Made by a program: the position numbers and the translations under genes. Of a DNA stretch of 64,000 nucleotides, positions 13,149-23,233 are shown one piece after another. Numbering within the stretch: position 1 is the first letter of the stretch; each line of letters opens with the position of its first letter. The stretch is from Rubrivivax sp. GTDB taxonomy: Bacteria; Pseudomonadota; Gammaproteobacteria; Burkholderiales; Burkholderiaceae_C. The stretch covers positions 1 through 64,000 of the forward strand of contig JAIXZR010000124.1 of NCBI GenBank assembly GCA_027489455.1. The letters run 5' to 3'. A model generated the notes under the pieces. That model saw only the letters and a list, made by a program, of their open reading frames with translations, was not told the origin of the DNA and did not search any database.

Positions 13149-16100
13149 CGGCATCGTCGCTGGCGGTGCCGGCGCCAGCGCCCAGATGCTGGCGCAGGGG
13201 GCCGAAGACGGCGTCGGCCAGCGCCTCGAAGCGGGCGTCCAGCGGATCGGCGACGCCGCGCAGCGCCAGCTGGTGGTGCGGGTCGGCGCCTTCGGCCCAG
13301 GGCCGGTGGCGGCTGGGCTGCCAGGCCTGGCGCGCCGCCAGGGTGCCCGGCTTGTCCACCCAGGCCCAGGCGGCGCGGGGGTACAGGTGCAGCGGCTGCT
13401 GCTGGCCTTGGGCGTACAGCTGCAGCAGGGCCTGCAGCAGCGCATCGGGCCGGGCCACGGGCTCGAACACCCAGTCGCGGTCAGCGGCCAGCCAGGTGGT
13501 GCGGGCTGCGACGTCGCTGCGCCCGGTCTGCTGCAGGCCCAGGCACAGCAGCAGGTGGTGCAGCCAGGCGTCCAGCAGGTCGGCGCCGCTGGCCACGGCC
13601 GGGCGCCAGCGCACCAGGCCGCTGGCGCGCAGGTCGGCCAGCGCGCCGGCCAGGGCCCAGTCCTGGCCATCGATGTGCAGCGCCAGCGTCGCGGCCAGCG
13701 GCGGGCACAGGGGCGGCGACTGCGCGGCGCGCACGCGGTCGGCATAGGCCTGCAGGGCCTGCAGCTCGGCGGCCAGCGCGGCGGCGCCCAGCTCGCCCGC
13801 CGGCCAGATCCGGCTGGCCTGGGCGATGGCCGTGGCTTCGGCCGTGCTGGCCCCGCGCAGCAGCGCTGGCAGCAGCTGCCCGGCCAGCGTGCGGCGGGTG
13901 TCGGTGTCGGGCACGAAGGGCTCGTCGTCGGCCAGCGCGTCGTCGGCGCGGGCCAGGCGGATGCCCAGCCGCTGGCGCAGCAGCTGCCGGCTGGGGTGGC
14001 GGAAGAAGGCCACCAGCTGCGGCCAGTCCAGCTGGCGCTCGGCCGCGCCCGGCGGGGCCAGCGGCCGGGTGAAGAAGGGCGGCTGCGGATCGGGCGGCGG
14101 CGCGTCGTCGTCGCCCGGTTCGTCGGCGGCGTCATCGCTGGGATCGGTGATGGCATCGGCGATCGCCCCGGCCGCCGTGCCGCCCGTGGCGGCCGCCGCC
14201 AGGCTGGCCTGCAGCGCCTGCGCCAGTACGGCGTCGTGGCTGCGCAGGCGCACTTCGCTGCCAGGGCGGGCGTCGAAGGCGGCCAGGGCGAAGGGCTGCA
14301 GCGGGTGCTCCACCACCAGCCGCGCCCGGGCCCGGGCGCGGGCGGCGGGGTCGGTGGCGTCGGCGGGCGTGGGCACGGTGGCCGTGCACAGCAGGTCGAT
14401 GAGCTCGGTCACCAGCACCGATGGCGTCAGCGCCGCGTTGTCGCGCTGGCTGCGGCCGGTGCAGGCCAGGAACAGCTGCTTGCGCGCGGCCAGCAGCAGG
14501 TCCAGGAAGACGTTGCGGTCTTCGCTGCGGCGCTGGCGGTCGCCGCGCCGCGGGTGCGCGGCCATGAGGTCGAATTCCAGCGGCCGCGCGGCGCTGGGCC
14601 AGACGCCGTCGTCCAGGCCCAGGACGCACACCACGTCGTAAGGCAGCCCGCGCAGCGAGGCCATGGCCGCGAAGGTGATGGCGCCACCGGGCACGCCGCC
14701 CGGGGCGCTGGCCTGCAGCTGCTCGGCCAGCGCAGCGCGCACCACGGCCAGCGACAGCGGCGTGGCCAGGCCGCTGGCCTGCCAGCGGGCCGACAGGTCG
14801 GCGATGGCGGCCTGCAGCGCCAGCAGGGCCTCGGTGCCGGCAGCGGCGGCATCGGGCTGCAGGAAACGCGGCAGCTGCTGCTGCAACAGCGGCCCCCAGG
14901 CCGCCGGCGGCAGCGGCTGGGCGGTCTGCGCCCGCAGCTCGCCCAGCGCCTGCACGAAGGCCCACAGCCCGCCCAGGGCCTGCGCCTGCAGGCCTTCGGG
15001 CTGGCCGGCGGGCAGCAGCCCGGCCCAGGGGGCGGGCACGCTGCCCCCGGCCGCGGTTTCGCCCGGCAGCGCATAGCCCAGGAACAGCCGGGCCAGGCCG
15101 TCGGCCCAGGTGTTGGCTTCGGCTTCCGGCAGGCCCAGGGCACCGCGGTGCGCGGCGTCCTGGCCCCAGCGGATGCCGGCTTCGGCCAGCCAGCCGCGCA
15201 GCTGCTGCAGGGCACTGTCGTCACTGCCGTCCAGCAGGCCGAAGCGGCGCGCCACCAGCGGCTGCTGCAGCAGCGCGAAGACCTCGCTGGCGGCCCAGCG
15301 CGACCCGGCCAGCGCCAGCAGGTCGAGCAGCGCGGTGGCCGGGGCTTCGTCCTGGCTGCGCGCGCGGCCGGTCACCAGGGTGGGCAGCTGCTGGTCGCGC
15401 GGCGCGGTGCCGAAGACGGCGTCGATCAGCGGCGCAGCGGCGTCCAGATCGGGCACCACCACCAGCACGCGCCCGGGCGCCAGCGGCGGCACCGCCTGGC
15501 CCCGCGCGGCGGCTGTGTCGGCATCGGCCTCGGCCTGCGCAAACAGGCCCAGCAGATAGCCGTGCAGCACCTCCAGCTGGCGTGTGAGCGAGTGGCAGAC
15601 GTGCACCTCCAGGCTGCGGTCGCCCGGCGCCAGCATGATGCTGGCTGGCGCGGGTTCGTGCAGCGTCAGCAGGCTGTTCTGCAGCCGGGCCAGCAGCTGG
15701 CTGCCGGGGGCGGGCACGTAGCTGGCGCTGTCGGTGGTGTCGCTGCCCTTGGCTTCGACGAGCGCGTCCAGGTGTTCCTGCGTCTGCCGGCCCCAGGTGG
15801 CCAGCAGCCGGTGGCCGGTCTCGAAGCCTTGCGCCTGGCCGCTGGCCTGCAGGCGGGCCAGCCGGCGCGGGCCGACGAGGTCGAACCAGTGCTCCTGGCA
15901 GGGGTTGAGCACGTACAGGTGGATTTCGGCATGGCGCGCCAGCGCCTGCAGCCACTGCAGGTGCAGCGGGGCGATGGTGGGCAGGCCGTAGAGGTGCGCC
16001 GGCCGTGCCAGCGCCGCGGCCGTGGGCCCCCGGGCCGCGCGCTGCGGCAGCGTGCGCAGCAGGGCCTGGGCCAGGGGGTCGGCCGGCAGGCCGGTGGCCT

Positions 16101-16635
16101 GTTCGACGGCTGGCGCCACACGGCGCCACAGGGCGGCCTGCCAGTCGGCGTCGGGGTGGCCTGTTGCATCGCGCCAGGGCCGGCCGGCCGTCCAGGCCTG
16201 CAGGCCGTCGGCGCGGTAGGTGGTGTACTGCTCCAGCAGGGCCGCGCAGCGGCTGGCCAGCTCGTAGTGCATCAGCGCGTCCGCGTTGGCCAGGTAGCTG
16301 GCCAGCCGGGGGTGGGCGGCGATGAAGTGGGGATCGGCGAGCGCCTCGTAGACCCGCCAGGCCAGCCCGGCAGCCGCAAAGGGCGACTGCCGCGGCCCCG
16401 GCCCGGCCAGACGCGACCAAAGCCAGGGCGCAAGGAAATCAAATCGCACGTGGGCGCAGACGCCTTCCTGGCGCGCGATCTCCAGCGTCAGCGCGCGGCG
16501 CAGGGCCAGGCTGGGGATGACGATCTCGCGCGCATCGAAGACGCCGGCCAGCCCGCCCGGCGCCGGGCCCTGCAGCTGCAGCAGCAGTTGCGCGACCAGC
16601 ACTTCATGGCGGTTGGACAGGTGGAGATGCAGCAT
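13141..16635 (-). CDS. recC: Exodeoxyribonuclease V gamma subunit RecC
   Basis: RecC scaffolds the RecBCD enzyme and reads Chi sites. The 1164-aa product starts MLHLHLSNRHEVLVAQLL, typical of RecC, and contains inactive-helicase-like blocks such as LARPAHLYGLPTIAPLHLQWL and, near the C-terminus, a stretch ending WQPSRHRPWAEG. The longer open frame upstream (to 17097) overlaps the next gene and is not needed. Gene order recC-recB-recD is usual in Burkholderiales. The giant plus-strand frames across 9.1-16.8 kb are antisense artefacts of high GC. Confidence 0.94.
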
Positions 16636-16702
16636 GGCAGGCCGGCAGGCGCGGCAACTGTAGCCGGCGCCCGGCAGCCCGCCGGCGCGCTGCGGCGCGG
16701 GC

Positions 16703-17818
16703 TCAGCGCGGGGCTGGGGCGTCCGGGGCCAGGCCCTGGAAACGGGCGATGAAGCCGCGGTCGATGCGGTCCTTCCAGCGCCAGGCCCAGCGCCCCAGCC
16801 ACGGCCCGTGCAGTGCCGCGCCGCCGCGCGTGGCGATGGCGCGGCCGTCGGCCGTGGCCAGCAGCACCAGGGCGCGGCGCTGCGGTGCATACGTGCGCAG
16901 CGCCTGGCCCGTGAGCGTGGCGCGCAGGTTGGCCGCCAGCACCGGCCCCATGCGCACGGCGTAGACCCCGGCCTTGGGCAGCGGCGGCGACCAGGCCGCG
17001 CAATCGCCCACGGCAAACACCTGCGGCTGGCCCAGGCAGCGCAGCGTGGCGTCGATGCGCAGGAAGCCGCCGTCGCTGGTGGCCAGCCCGGTGTCACGCT
17101 GCCAGGGGTGGGCCAGTGCGCCGGTGGCCCACAGCAGCAGGCCGTCGGGTCGGATGCTGGCGGGGTCGAAATCCTGGCCGGTGTGCACGGCCACGCCGGC
17201 TTGCTGCAGGGCTGCGCGGGTGCCCCGTACGGCCGCGGGCGGCAGCCCGGGCAGCAGGCTGCCCCGCGTGACCAGCTGCGCGCTGATGGGCTGGGCTGGC
17301 TGCAGCGCCCGCAGCCGGGCCAGCACGGCCAGGATGGATTCCACCCCCGCGGCGCCGCCGCCCACGCAGCCGACGTGGCTGATCGGCGCCGCGCCCGCGG
17401 CCTGCTGCGCCAGAAGTTCGTCCCACGCCGCGCGCAACCGGCCCAGCGGCCGCAGCGACAGCACGCGCCCGGGCAGCCCGGCCGGCGGCACCAGGGTGGA
17501 GCCGACGTTGAGCGACAGCAGGTCCCAGCCCCGCTGGCCGCCGCCGGCCAGCTGCACCTGGCGCGCTGCGATGTCGATGGCCTGGACTTCGTCGATCAGC
17601 AGTTCAGCCCCCGCAGCGGCGGCCAGGGCGGCAAAGTCGATGCAGATCTCGTCGAAGCGGTAGGTGCCCGCCAGCCAGCCCGGCACCATGCCCGAATAGG
17701 GCGCCAGCGCCCCGGGCGACACCACGCACAGCTGTACGCCCGGCAGTGGCGCGCGGGCCCAGGCTGCCAGCACCTGCGCATGGGCATGGCCGGCGCCCAG
17801 CAGCAGCAGGCGCTTCAT
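16703..17818 (-). CDS. FAD-dependent NAD(P) oxidoreductase of the SelD-fusion type
   Basis: A 371-aa flavoprotein with an N-terminal dinucleotide-binding motif LLLLGAGHAHAQV, a second Rossmann motif GCVGGGAAGVES near residue 150, and the late FAD contact VFAVGDCAAW. It resembles the NDH-2-like family that in many bacteria is fused to the N-terminus of selenophosphate synthetase SelD (the family I recall as TIGR03169). Here it stands alone. Its start overlaps the stop of the next upstream gene by ATGA, giving a transferase-oxidoreductase pair. The substrate is not known; a role in selenium or thiol redox chemistry is inference from context. A general NADH dehydrogenase-like activity is the alternative. 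Confidence 0.75.
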   Translation of the reverse strand: MKRLLLLGAGHAHAQVLAAWARAPLPGVQLCVVSPGALAPYSGMVPGWLAGTYRFDEICIDFAALAAAAGAELLIDEVQAIDIAARQVQLAGGGQRGWDLLSLNVGSTLVPPAGLPGRVLSLRPLGRLRAAWDELLAQQAAGAAPISHVGCVGGGAAGVESILAVLARLRALQPAQPISAQLVTRGSLLPGLPPAAVRGTRAALQQAGVAVHTGQDFDPASIRPDGLLLWATGALAHPWQRDTGLATSDGGFLRIDATLRCLGQPQVFAVGDCAAWSPPLPKAGVYAVRMGPVLAANLRATLTGQALRTYAPQRRALVLLATADGRAIATRGGAALHGPWLGRWAWRWKDRIDRGFIARFQGLAPDAPAPR

Positions 17819-18480
17819 GGCCGCCATCCGGCGGGCAGGTGCACCAGGTCGGCGGGTTCGTCGATGTCGTGCAGGGCGGGCAGCTCGGCCAGCTGCAGGC
17901 CGGCCTGGGCGGCGCGCGTGCGCGTGGCGGCCATCAGGCCGGGCGTGCTCCAGGGCATGGCGTCGAACAGCGGCGCAAAGCGCGCCGGTGCGCTGCCGCG
18001 CAGGCCGATCAGCGCATAGCCGCCGTCGTGCGCGGGCACGAAGACGGCGTCGGCCTTCTGCAGCACGTGCATGGCCTGGCGCAGCACATCGCGGGTCAGC
18101 GCCGGGCAGTCGGTGCCGGTGATCAGTGCCTGGCCGTGGCGCGGCAGCCAGCGCGCCAGCGGGCGCTGCATGCGCGCGCCGAGATCGCCGGTGCCCTGGC
18201 TGGCCAGGGCCAGGCCCGGGCGGGCCAGCGGGGCCAGCAGCGGATCTTCGGCGTCGGGGGCGCAGCACAGTTCCACCGCGCCCAGGCCGGCGCCCAGGGC
18301 TTCGTCCAGCGCGTGCAGCAAGAGCCTGTGCGCCAGCGCGGCGGCGCCATCGGCGCCCAGCGCCGGGGCCAGGCGCGTCTTGGCGTAGCCCGGCCGCGGG
18401 GCCTTGGCCATCACGATCACGGGGCAGGGGGGCCGGGCGGGTGCGCCGGGCGGGGCCGGCAGGGCAGGGGCGGCGGGCAT
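17815..18480 (-). CDS. DUF2064 / TIGR04282-type nucleotidyl- or glycosyltransferase
   Basis: A 221-aa protein with the family opening VIVMAKAPRPGYAKTRLAP (about residues 21-39), then GTDCPALT and HDGGYALIGLR, which together define the rSAM/selenodomain-associated transferase 1 family (DUF2064). The fold is that of nucleotide-sugar transferases. Its stop overlaps the start of the flavoprotein gene (ATGA), and a transferase of the partner family lies 6 nt upstream, the pairing seen in the radical-SAM/selenium-associated loci from which the families take their names. The modified product is unknown. The first ~18 residues are Ala/Pro-rich and may not be translated; no alternative ATG gives a better fit. 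Confidence 0.8.
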   Translation of the reverse strand: MPAAPALPAPPGAPARPPCPVIVMAKAPRPGYAKTRLAPALGADGAAALAHRLLLHALDEALGAGLGAVELCCAPDAEDPLLAPLARPGLALASQGTGDLGARMQRPLARWLPRHGQALITGTDCPALTRDVLRQAMHVLQKADAVFVPAHDGGYALIGLRGSAPARFAPLFDAMPWSTPGLMAATRTRAAQAGLQLAELPALHDIDEPADLVHLPAGWRP

Positions 18481-18486
18481 GGGCGG

Positions 18487-19185
18487 CTAACGATAGAGCC
18501 TGGCCAGGTCTTCGGCCCGGGCCCCGCGCCAGTAGGCCCAGCGCAGCCGCCACATCAGCACGATGGTGCGCCAGGCGCCGCGCTCGTCCCAGCGCCGGCC
18601 CGAGGTGACGGCGCGCGCGCGCAGGCAGGCCGGGCGGCTGAGGGCGCGCAGCCGGCGCGAGATCTCGATGTCTTCCATCAGCGGCTGGGCCGGGAAGCCG
18701 CCCGCGCGGTCGAAGCTGTCGCGGCGCATGAAGAGGGCCTGGTCGCCGGTGGCGATGCCGGTGAGCCGCGAGCGCCAGTTCATCAGGGCGGCCACTACCG
18801 GCAGCCAGCGCGAGCGGCCTTCGATGCGCACGTCGAAGCGCCCCCAGGCCGCGCCCGTGGCCAGCGCGGCCGCCACCTGCGTGTCGGCGTCTGCGGGCAG
18901 CCGCGTGTCGGCATGCAGGAACAGCAGCACGGCGGCCCGCGCCGCGGCGGCGCCGTGGTTCATCTGCAGCGCGCGGCCGCGTGGGCCGGCCAGCACCTGA
19001 TCGGCCAGGCCCTGGCAGCGTGCGGGTGTACCGTCGCTGCTGCCGCCATCGACGACGATCACTTCCGCGCCGCGCGCGCGCAGCGGGGCCAGGGCGGTGA
19101 GCGTGGCACCGATGCCCGCGGCTTCGTTCAACACCGGCATGACGATGCTCAGCGTGGGGCTGCGGGCAGGGTGGGGCAGAGGCAT
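18487..19185 (-). CDS. Family 2 glycosyltransferase, TIGR04283-type
   Basis: A 232-aa GT-A glycosyltransferase. It has LSIVMPVLNE at the start, the nucleotide-binding VVDGGSSDGT, a DxD-type LHADTRLP, and the acceptor-side MEDIEISRRLRA. This pattern fits the rSAM/selenodomain-associated transferase 2 family. The start is placed at the ATG at 19183-19185 (MPLPHPARSP); the open frame runs 46 codons further but would cross into greB on the opposite strand and lacks homology-like sequence. It is divergent from greB and leads a three-gene minus-strand set with the DUF2064 transferase and the flavoprotein. Confidence 0.8.
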   Translation of the reverse strand: MPLPHPARSPTLSIVMPVLNEAAGIGATLTALAPLRARGAEVIVVDGGSSDGTPARCQGLADQVLAGPRGRALQMNHGAAAARAAVLLFLHADTRLPADADTQVAAALATGAAWGRFDVRIEGRSRWLPVVAALMNWRSRLTGIATGDQALFMRRDSFDRAGGFPAQPLMEDIEISRRLRALSRPACLRARAVTSGRRWDERGAWRTIVLMWRLRWAYWRGARAEDLARLYR

Positions 19186-19225
19186 AGTGCGGGGCAAGGT
19201 GGGCGCTACAGTCTGACCGAAGACC

Positions 19226-19795
19226 ATGAGCAAAGCCTTCACCAAGGAAAGCACGGGCAGCGAGCCGGGCGACGACGACGACGGCAGCGCCGGCCTGCCG
19301 CCGCTGCCCCCCGGCACGCGCAACTACATCACCCCTGCCGGCTACTGGCGGCTGCGGCGCGAGCTGATGCAGCTGCTGGACGAGGAGCGGCCGAAGATCG
19401 TCGAAGTGGTCTCCTGGGCGGCAAAGAACGGCGATCGCAGCGAGAACGGCGACTACCTCTACGGCAAGAAGCGACTGCGCGAGATCGACCGGCGCATCCG
19501 CTTTCTCACCAAGCGGCTGGACATCGCCGAAGTCGCCGACCCCAGCGCCCACCACGGGCGGACCCAGGTCTTCTTCGGCGCCACCGTCACCTACGCCACG
19601 GCCGATGGCAGCGAGCGCACGATCACCATCAAGGGCATCGACGAAGCCGACAGCCTGCAGGGCGAAGTGAGCTGGATCGCCCCGATCGCGCGCGCGCTGC
19701 TGAAGGCGCGCGAAGGCGACGAGGTAACGTTGCTCACGCCCGCCGGCCCCGAGCGCATCGAGGTGCTGGCGGTGCAGTACCCGAAGCCGGGTTGA
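19226..19795 (+). CDS. greB: Transcription elongation factor GreB
   Basis: GreB rescues backtracked RNA polymerase by stimulating transcript cleavage. The 189-aa protein has the N-terminal coiled-coil domain with NGDRSENGDYLYGKKRLREI, carrying the acidic tip (D..E) needed for catalysis, and a C-terminal FKBP-like domain ending in VLAVQYP, a GreB-type ending. It has a longer acidic N-terminal extension (GDDDDGS) than Escherichia coli GreB (158 aa). It is convergent with spoT, an arrangement common in Burkholderiales. Confidence 0.95.
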   Translation: MSKAFTKESTGSEPGDDDDGSAGLPPLPPGTRNYITPAGYWRLRRELMQLLDEERPKIVEVVSWAAKNGDRSENGDYLYGKKRLREIDRRIRFLTKRLDIAEVADPSAHHGRTQVFFGATVTYATADGSERTITIKGIDEADSLQGEVSWIAPIARALLKAREGDEVTLLTPAGPERIEVLAVQYPKPG

Positions 19796-19846
19796 TGCCG
19801 CGGCGGCCGGGCGGCCGCTGCCCCCGCGGCCCGACGGCCGCTGCTG

Positions 19847-22147
19847 CTAGGCCGGCCCCGGCTTGTGCCGCGCCACGCGCTGCACGCCGGCCGATCGCCG
19901 CACCGCGCGCAGCACCTCGGCCAGGTGCACGCGGTCGCGCACGCTCACCAGCAGGCGCAGCTCGACGGTTTCTTCCGGTGCGTCGGCATCCATGTCGAGG
20001 TGGATGATGTCGGCTTCGGCCTTGCTGATGCGGCTGGCCACTTCCGCCAGCACGCCCTTGCCGTTGCGCACCAGCACGTCCAGCTGGGTCTCGAAGGCGC
20101 GGTCGAGCTCGTCGGCCCATTCCACGGGCATCCAGCGCTCGCTGTCGCGTTCGAACAGGCGCTTGCCCACGGGGCATTCGGCGGTGTGCACCAGCAGGCC
20201 TTCGCCGCGGCCCAGATAGCCGACGATCTGATCGCCGGGGATGGGCCGGCAACAGGAAGCGAGCTGGATGGACGCGCCTTCGCTGCCGTCGACGAACACC
20301 ATGCCTTGTGTGGGTACGCTGTCGTCCTGGCCGTAGCGGCCCAGCGTCAGCATCACGGCGTCGGGGCGGATGCCACGCTCGCCCATGAAGTGCGCCATGC
20401 GCTTGGCGACGATGACGGCAATCTTGCGCCCCAGGCCGATGTCGACCAGCAGGTCGGCGCGCGTGCGGTTGCCGCTCCAGCGCGTGAGCTGCTGCCACAG
20501 GCTGGCGGCGGCTTCGTCGGAAGGGTCGGCCGCGGGCATGGGCAGGCCTTCGGCACGCAGCGCCTGGGCCAGCATCTTCTCGCCCAGGGCCTGCGATTCC
20601 TCGGCCTCCATGTTCTTCAGGTAGTGCCGGATCTTGCTGCGCGCGCGGCCGGTCTTCACCAGGCTCAGCCAGCCCGGGTTGGGGCGTGCGCCGGGGGCGG
20701 TGATGATCTCGACCACGTCGCCGCTGCGCAGCTCGGTGCGCAGGGCCACGGGCTCGTCGTTGACCTTGGCGGCGACCATGTGGTCGCCGACATCGCTGTG
20801 GATGGCGTACGCGAAATCCACCGGCGTGGCGCCACGCGGCAAGGCCAGGATGCGGCTCTTGGGCGTAAAGACGTAGACCGCGTCGGGGTACAGGTCGATC
20901 TTCACGTGCTCGAGGAACTCGACAGCGTCGCGCGTCTCGTCCTGGATGTCCACCAGGCTCTGCAGCCACATCGCGGAAAGCCGCTGCACGTCGGGCGTGG
21001 CGCTTTCCTTGTCGCTGCCCTTGCCGCTGGATTTGTACAGCCAGTGCGCGGCAATGCCCTTCTCGGCCACGGCATGCATGGCTTCGGTGCGGACCTGGAA
21101 TTCCACCGCCGTGCCCAGCGGGCTGACGAGCGTGGTGTGCAGGCTCTGGTAGCCGTTGGCCTTGGGGATCGCGATGTAATCCTTGAAGCGGCCGGGCACC
21201 GGCTTGTAGAGCTGGTGCAGCACGCCCAGGGCCTGGTAGCAATCCAGCAGCCCGGGCACGACGATGCGAAAGCCGAAGATGTCGTTCACCTGCGTGAAGC
21301 CGGCGTGCTTCTCGCGCATCTTGCGGTAGATGCTGTAGACCGTCTTCTCGCGCCCGCTGAGATGCACCTTCAGCTTGTGCTGAGCGAAGGCCTTCTCGAC
21401 GTCGGCCTGCACGCGTTCGACGATGTCGCGGCGCGAACCCCGCGCGCGCTTGACGGCCTTGGACAGCGCGGCATGGCGCCAGGGCGCCATGAACTCGAAG
21501 CTCAGCTCCTGCAGTTCGCGGTAGGTCTGGTTCAGGCCCAGGCGGTGGGCGATGGGGGCGTAGATGTCCAGCGTCTCGCGTGCGATGCGGGTGCGCTTGT
21601 TCGGCGCCATGGCCTGCATCGTGCGCATGTTGTGCAGGCGGTCGGCCAGCTTGACCAGGATCACGCGCACGTCGCGCGCCATCGCCAGCAGCATCTTGCG
21701 GAAGCTTTCGGCCTGGTTCTCTTCACGCGTGGTGAAGCTCAGCTTGTCGAGCTTGGTCAGGCCGTCGACGAGATCGGCGGTGGCGGCGCCGAACTTCTCG
21801 ATCAGCTCGACCTTGCTCACGCCGCAGTCTTCGACCGTGTCGTGCATGAGCGCGGCCATGATGGCCTGGGCATCGAGCTTCCAGTCGGCGCACAGCCCGG
21901 CCACGGCGATGGGATGCGTGATGTAGGGCTGGCCGCTGTGGCGGAATTGCCCCAGGTGCGCGGCATCGGCGAACTTGTAGGCCTCGCGCACCTGGCGCAG
22001 CTCGCCCTTGCTCAGGTAGCCCAGCTTGTCGGCCAGCGCAGCGAACGACGATGCCTCGGCGCCAGGCTCGGTGGTGACGACCGGCGCGCGCGACAGCCCC
22101 TGCAGTGCGGCGGGGAGCAGTTCGGCGGCCAGCGAGCGGAGACTCAT
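19847..22147 (-). CDS. spoT: Bifunctional (p)ppGpp synthetase/hydrolase SpoT
   Basis: This 766-aa RelA/SpoT enzyme makes and degrades the alarmone (p)ppGpp. The HD hydrolase domain is intact (HSGQPYITHP at H70; HDTVEDCG at H102/D103), so it should hydrolyse. The synthetase domain follows (FKDYIAIPKANGYQSLHT), then TGS (VFTPKSRILALPRGATPVDFAY) and a C-terminal ACT domain with DIIHLDMDAD. It is the last gene of gmk-rpoZ-spoT; a strong hairpin sits in the 110-nt gap after rpoZ and could affect its expression. Start ATG at 22145-22147, MSLRSLAAEL. Confidence 0.95.
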   Translation of the reverse strand: MSLRSLAAELLPAALQGLSRAPVVTTEPGAEASSFAALADKLGYLSKGELRQVREAYKFADAAHLGQFRHSGQPYITHPIAVAGLCADWKLDAQAIMAALMHDTVEDCGVSKVELIEKFGAATADLVDGLTKLDKLSFTTREENQAESFRKMLLAMARDVRVILVKLADRLHNMRTMQAMAPNKRTRIARETLDIYAPIAHRLGLNQTYRELQELSFEFMAPWRHAALSKAVKRARGSRRDIVERVQADVEKAFAQHKLKVHLSGREKTVYSIYRKMREKHAGFTQVNDIFGFRIVVPGLLDCYQALGVLHQLYKPVPGRFKDYIAIPKANGYQSLHTTLVSPLGTAVEFQVRTEAMHAVAEKGIAAHWLYKSSGKGSDKESATPDVQRLSAMWLQSLVDIQDETRDAVEFLEHVKIDLYPDAVYVFTPKSRILALPRGATPVDFAYAIHSDVGDHMVAAKVNDEPVALRTELRSGDVVEIITAPGARPNPGWLSLVKTGRARSKIRHYLKNMEAEESQALGEKMLAQALRAEGLPMPAADPSDEAAASLWQQLTRWSGNRTRADLLVDIGLGRKIAVIVAKRMAHFMGERGIRPDAVMLTLGRYGQDDSVPTQGMVFVDGSEGASIQLASCCRPIPGDQIVGYLGRGEGLLVHTAECPVGKRLFERDSERWMPVEWADELDRAFETQLDVLVRNGKGVLAEVASRISKAEADIIHLDMDADAPEETVELRLLVSVRDRVHLAEVLRAVRRSAGVQRVARHKPGPA

Positions 22148-22190
22148 GGCCGGAATTTAGCCTGCTTTGTGAAGAACCCGCGCGCCAAAG

Positions 22191-22235
22191 GCCGCGGGCG
22201 CCGGGCTTCCGCAAGGAAGCACCGGCGCCCGCGGC
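22191..22235. other. Very stable 45-nt inverted repeat between rpoZ and spoT
   Basis: Bases 22191-22204 (GCCGCGGGCGCCGG) pair perfectly with 22222-22235 (CCGGCGCCCGCGGC). The enclosed bases form a second 6-bp stem (GCTTCC/GGAAGC) capped by a GCAA tetraloop, with one unpaired A. No T-run follows on either strand, so it is not a standard intrinsic terminator. It could be an mRNA-stability or processing element, an attenuator before spoT, or a REP-like repeat. Confidence 0.85.
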
Positions 22236-22257
22236 GCTGGCAGGCGGGGAGGCCCTG

Positions 22258-22461
22258 TCAGACCGGCACTTTGCGCAGCATCTCGATGCCGATCTCGCCC
22301 GCCGCGATCTCGCGCAGGGCCGTCACGCCGGGCTTGTTCTTGGTCTCGACCTTGGGCGTGTGGCCCTGGCTGAGCATGCGTGCGCGGTAGGTGGCGGCCA
22401 GCACCAGCTGGAAGCGGTTGGGAATCTTCTCGAGGCAGTCTTCGACGGTGATGCGGGCCAT
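22258..22461 (-). CDS. rpoZ: RNA polymerase omega subunit
   Basis: Omega (67 aa) helps assemble RNA polymerase and forms part of a ppGpp-binding site. [20 protein letters not shown] followed by ATYRARML is the characteristic N-terminal half. The start at MARITV (22459-22461) is preceded by GAGGAACCCCACC, a good ribosome-binding site; the longer open frame is not used. It lies between gmk and spoT, so the alarmone enzyme and an alarmone-target subunit share an operon. Confidence 0.96.
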   Translation of the reverse strand: MARITVEDCLEKIPNRFQLVLAATYRARMLSQGHTPKVETKNKPGVTALREIAAGEIGIEMLRKVPV

Positions 22462-22547
22462 GGTGGGGTTCCTCGGGGTTGCCTGCGACGTGCCGGCCGT
22501 GGGCGCAAGCGCCTGCCCGGTCAACGCAAAACCGCGGATTGTAGACC

Positions 22548-23168
22548 TCAGCCCAGACCGAGCGAGGCAAAGACCTGCGACTTCGCGCGCCGTTGTGCCG
22601 CGTACTTCAGGCGCTGGGAATGCACCACCGTCTTCAGGTCGAACAGCGCGGTTTCGAACAGCGCGTTGACGATCACGTAGTCGAAGTGCCGCGCCTGGGC
22701 CACTTCGGTGCGCGCGTTGGTCATGCGCTGGGCGATCACGTCGGCGCTGTCTTCGCCGCGGCGATTCAGGCGCTGCATCAGCTCTTCCCAGCTGGGCGGC
22801 AGGATGAAGATCAGCACCGCGTGCGAGAACAGTTTCTTGATCTGCAGTGCGCCCTGCCAGTCGATTTCCAGCACCACGTCTTCGCCGCCGTCCAGCCGGG
22901 TCTGGATCGCCCGGCGGCTGGTGCCGTAGAAGTTGCCGTGGACCTGCGCGTGTTCGAAGAACTCGCCGGCATCGACCATGGCGCGGAATCGCGCCTCGTC
23001 CACGAAGTGGTATTCGCGGCCGTCGACTTCCTGACCGCGCGGCTGGCGCGTGGTGTGGCTGACGGACACCGCCAGCCGTGAGTCGAGCTCGAGCAGGGCC
23101 TTCACCAGGCTGGACTTGCCGGCACCGCTGGGGGCCGCCACGCAGAAAAGGTTGCCGGGGGTTTCCAT
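22548..23168 (-). CDS. gmk: Guanylate kinase
   Basis: Gmk (206 aa) phosphorylates GMP to GDP. It has the P-loop APSGAGKSS near residue 12, the GMP-binding [19 protein letters not shown] region and [10 protein letters not shown], all standard. It begins the gmk-rpoZ-spoT series and is divergent from the BigR-like repressor gene, with about 100 nt between them holding the repressor promoter. Confidence 0.96.
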   Translation of the reverse strand: METPGNLFCVAAPSGAGKSSLVKALLELDSRLAVSVSHTTRQPRGQEVDGREYHFVDEARFRAMVDAGEFFEHAQVHGNFYGTSRRAIQTRLDGGEDVVLEIDWQGALQIKKLFSHAVLIFILPPSWEELMQRLNRRGEDSADVIAQRMTNARTEVAQARHFDYVIVNALFETALFDLKTVVHSQRLKYAAQRRAKSQVFASLGLG

Positions 23169-23233
23169 CGTCTGATTCTCGCCCAGGGGCGGGCCGGCCT
23201 CGGGCCGCTGGCCGCCACCCGACGAAATGTCAA

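Noticed and set aside
19796-19846. GC-rich palindromes between greB and spoT as a bidirectional terminator
   Set aside because: No T-rich stretch on either strand; pairing is ambiguous in a run of GGCCG repeats.
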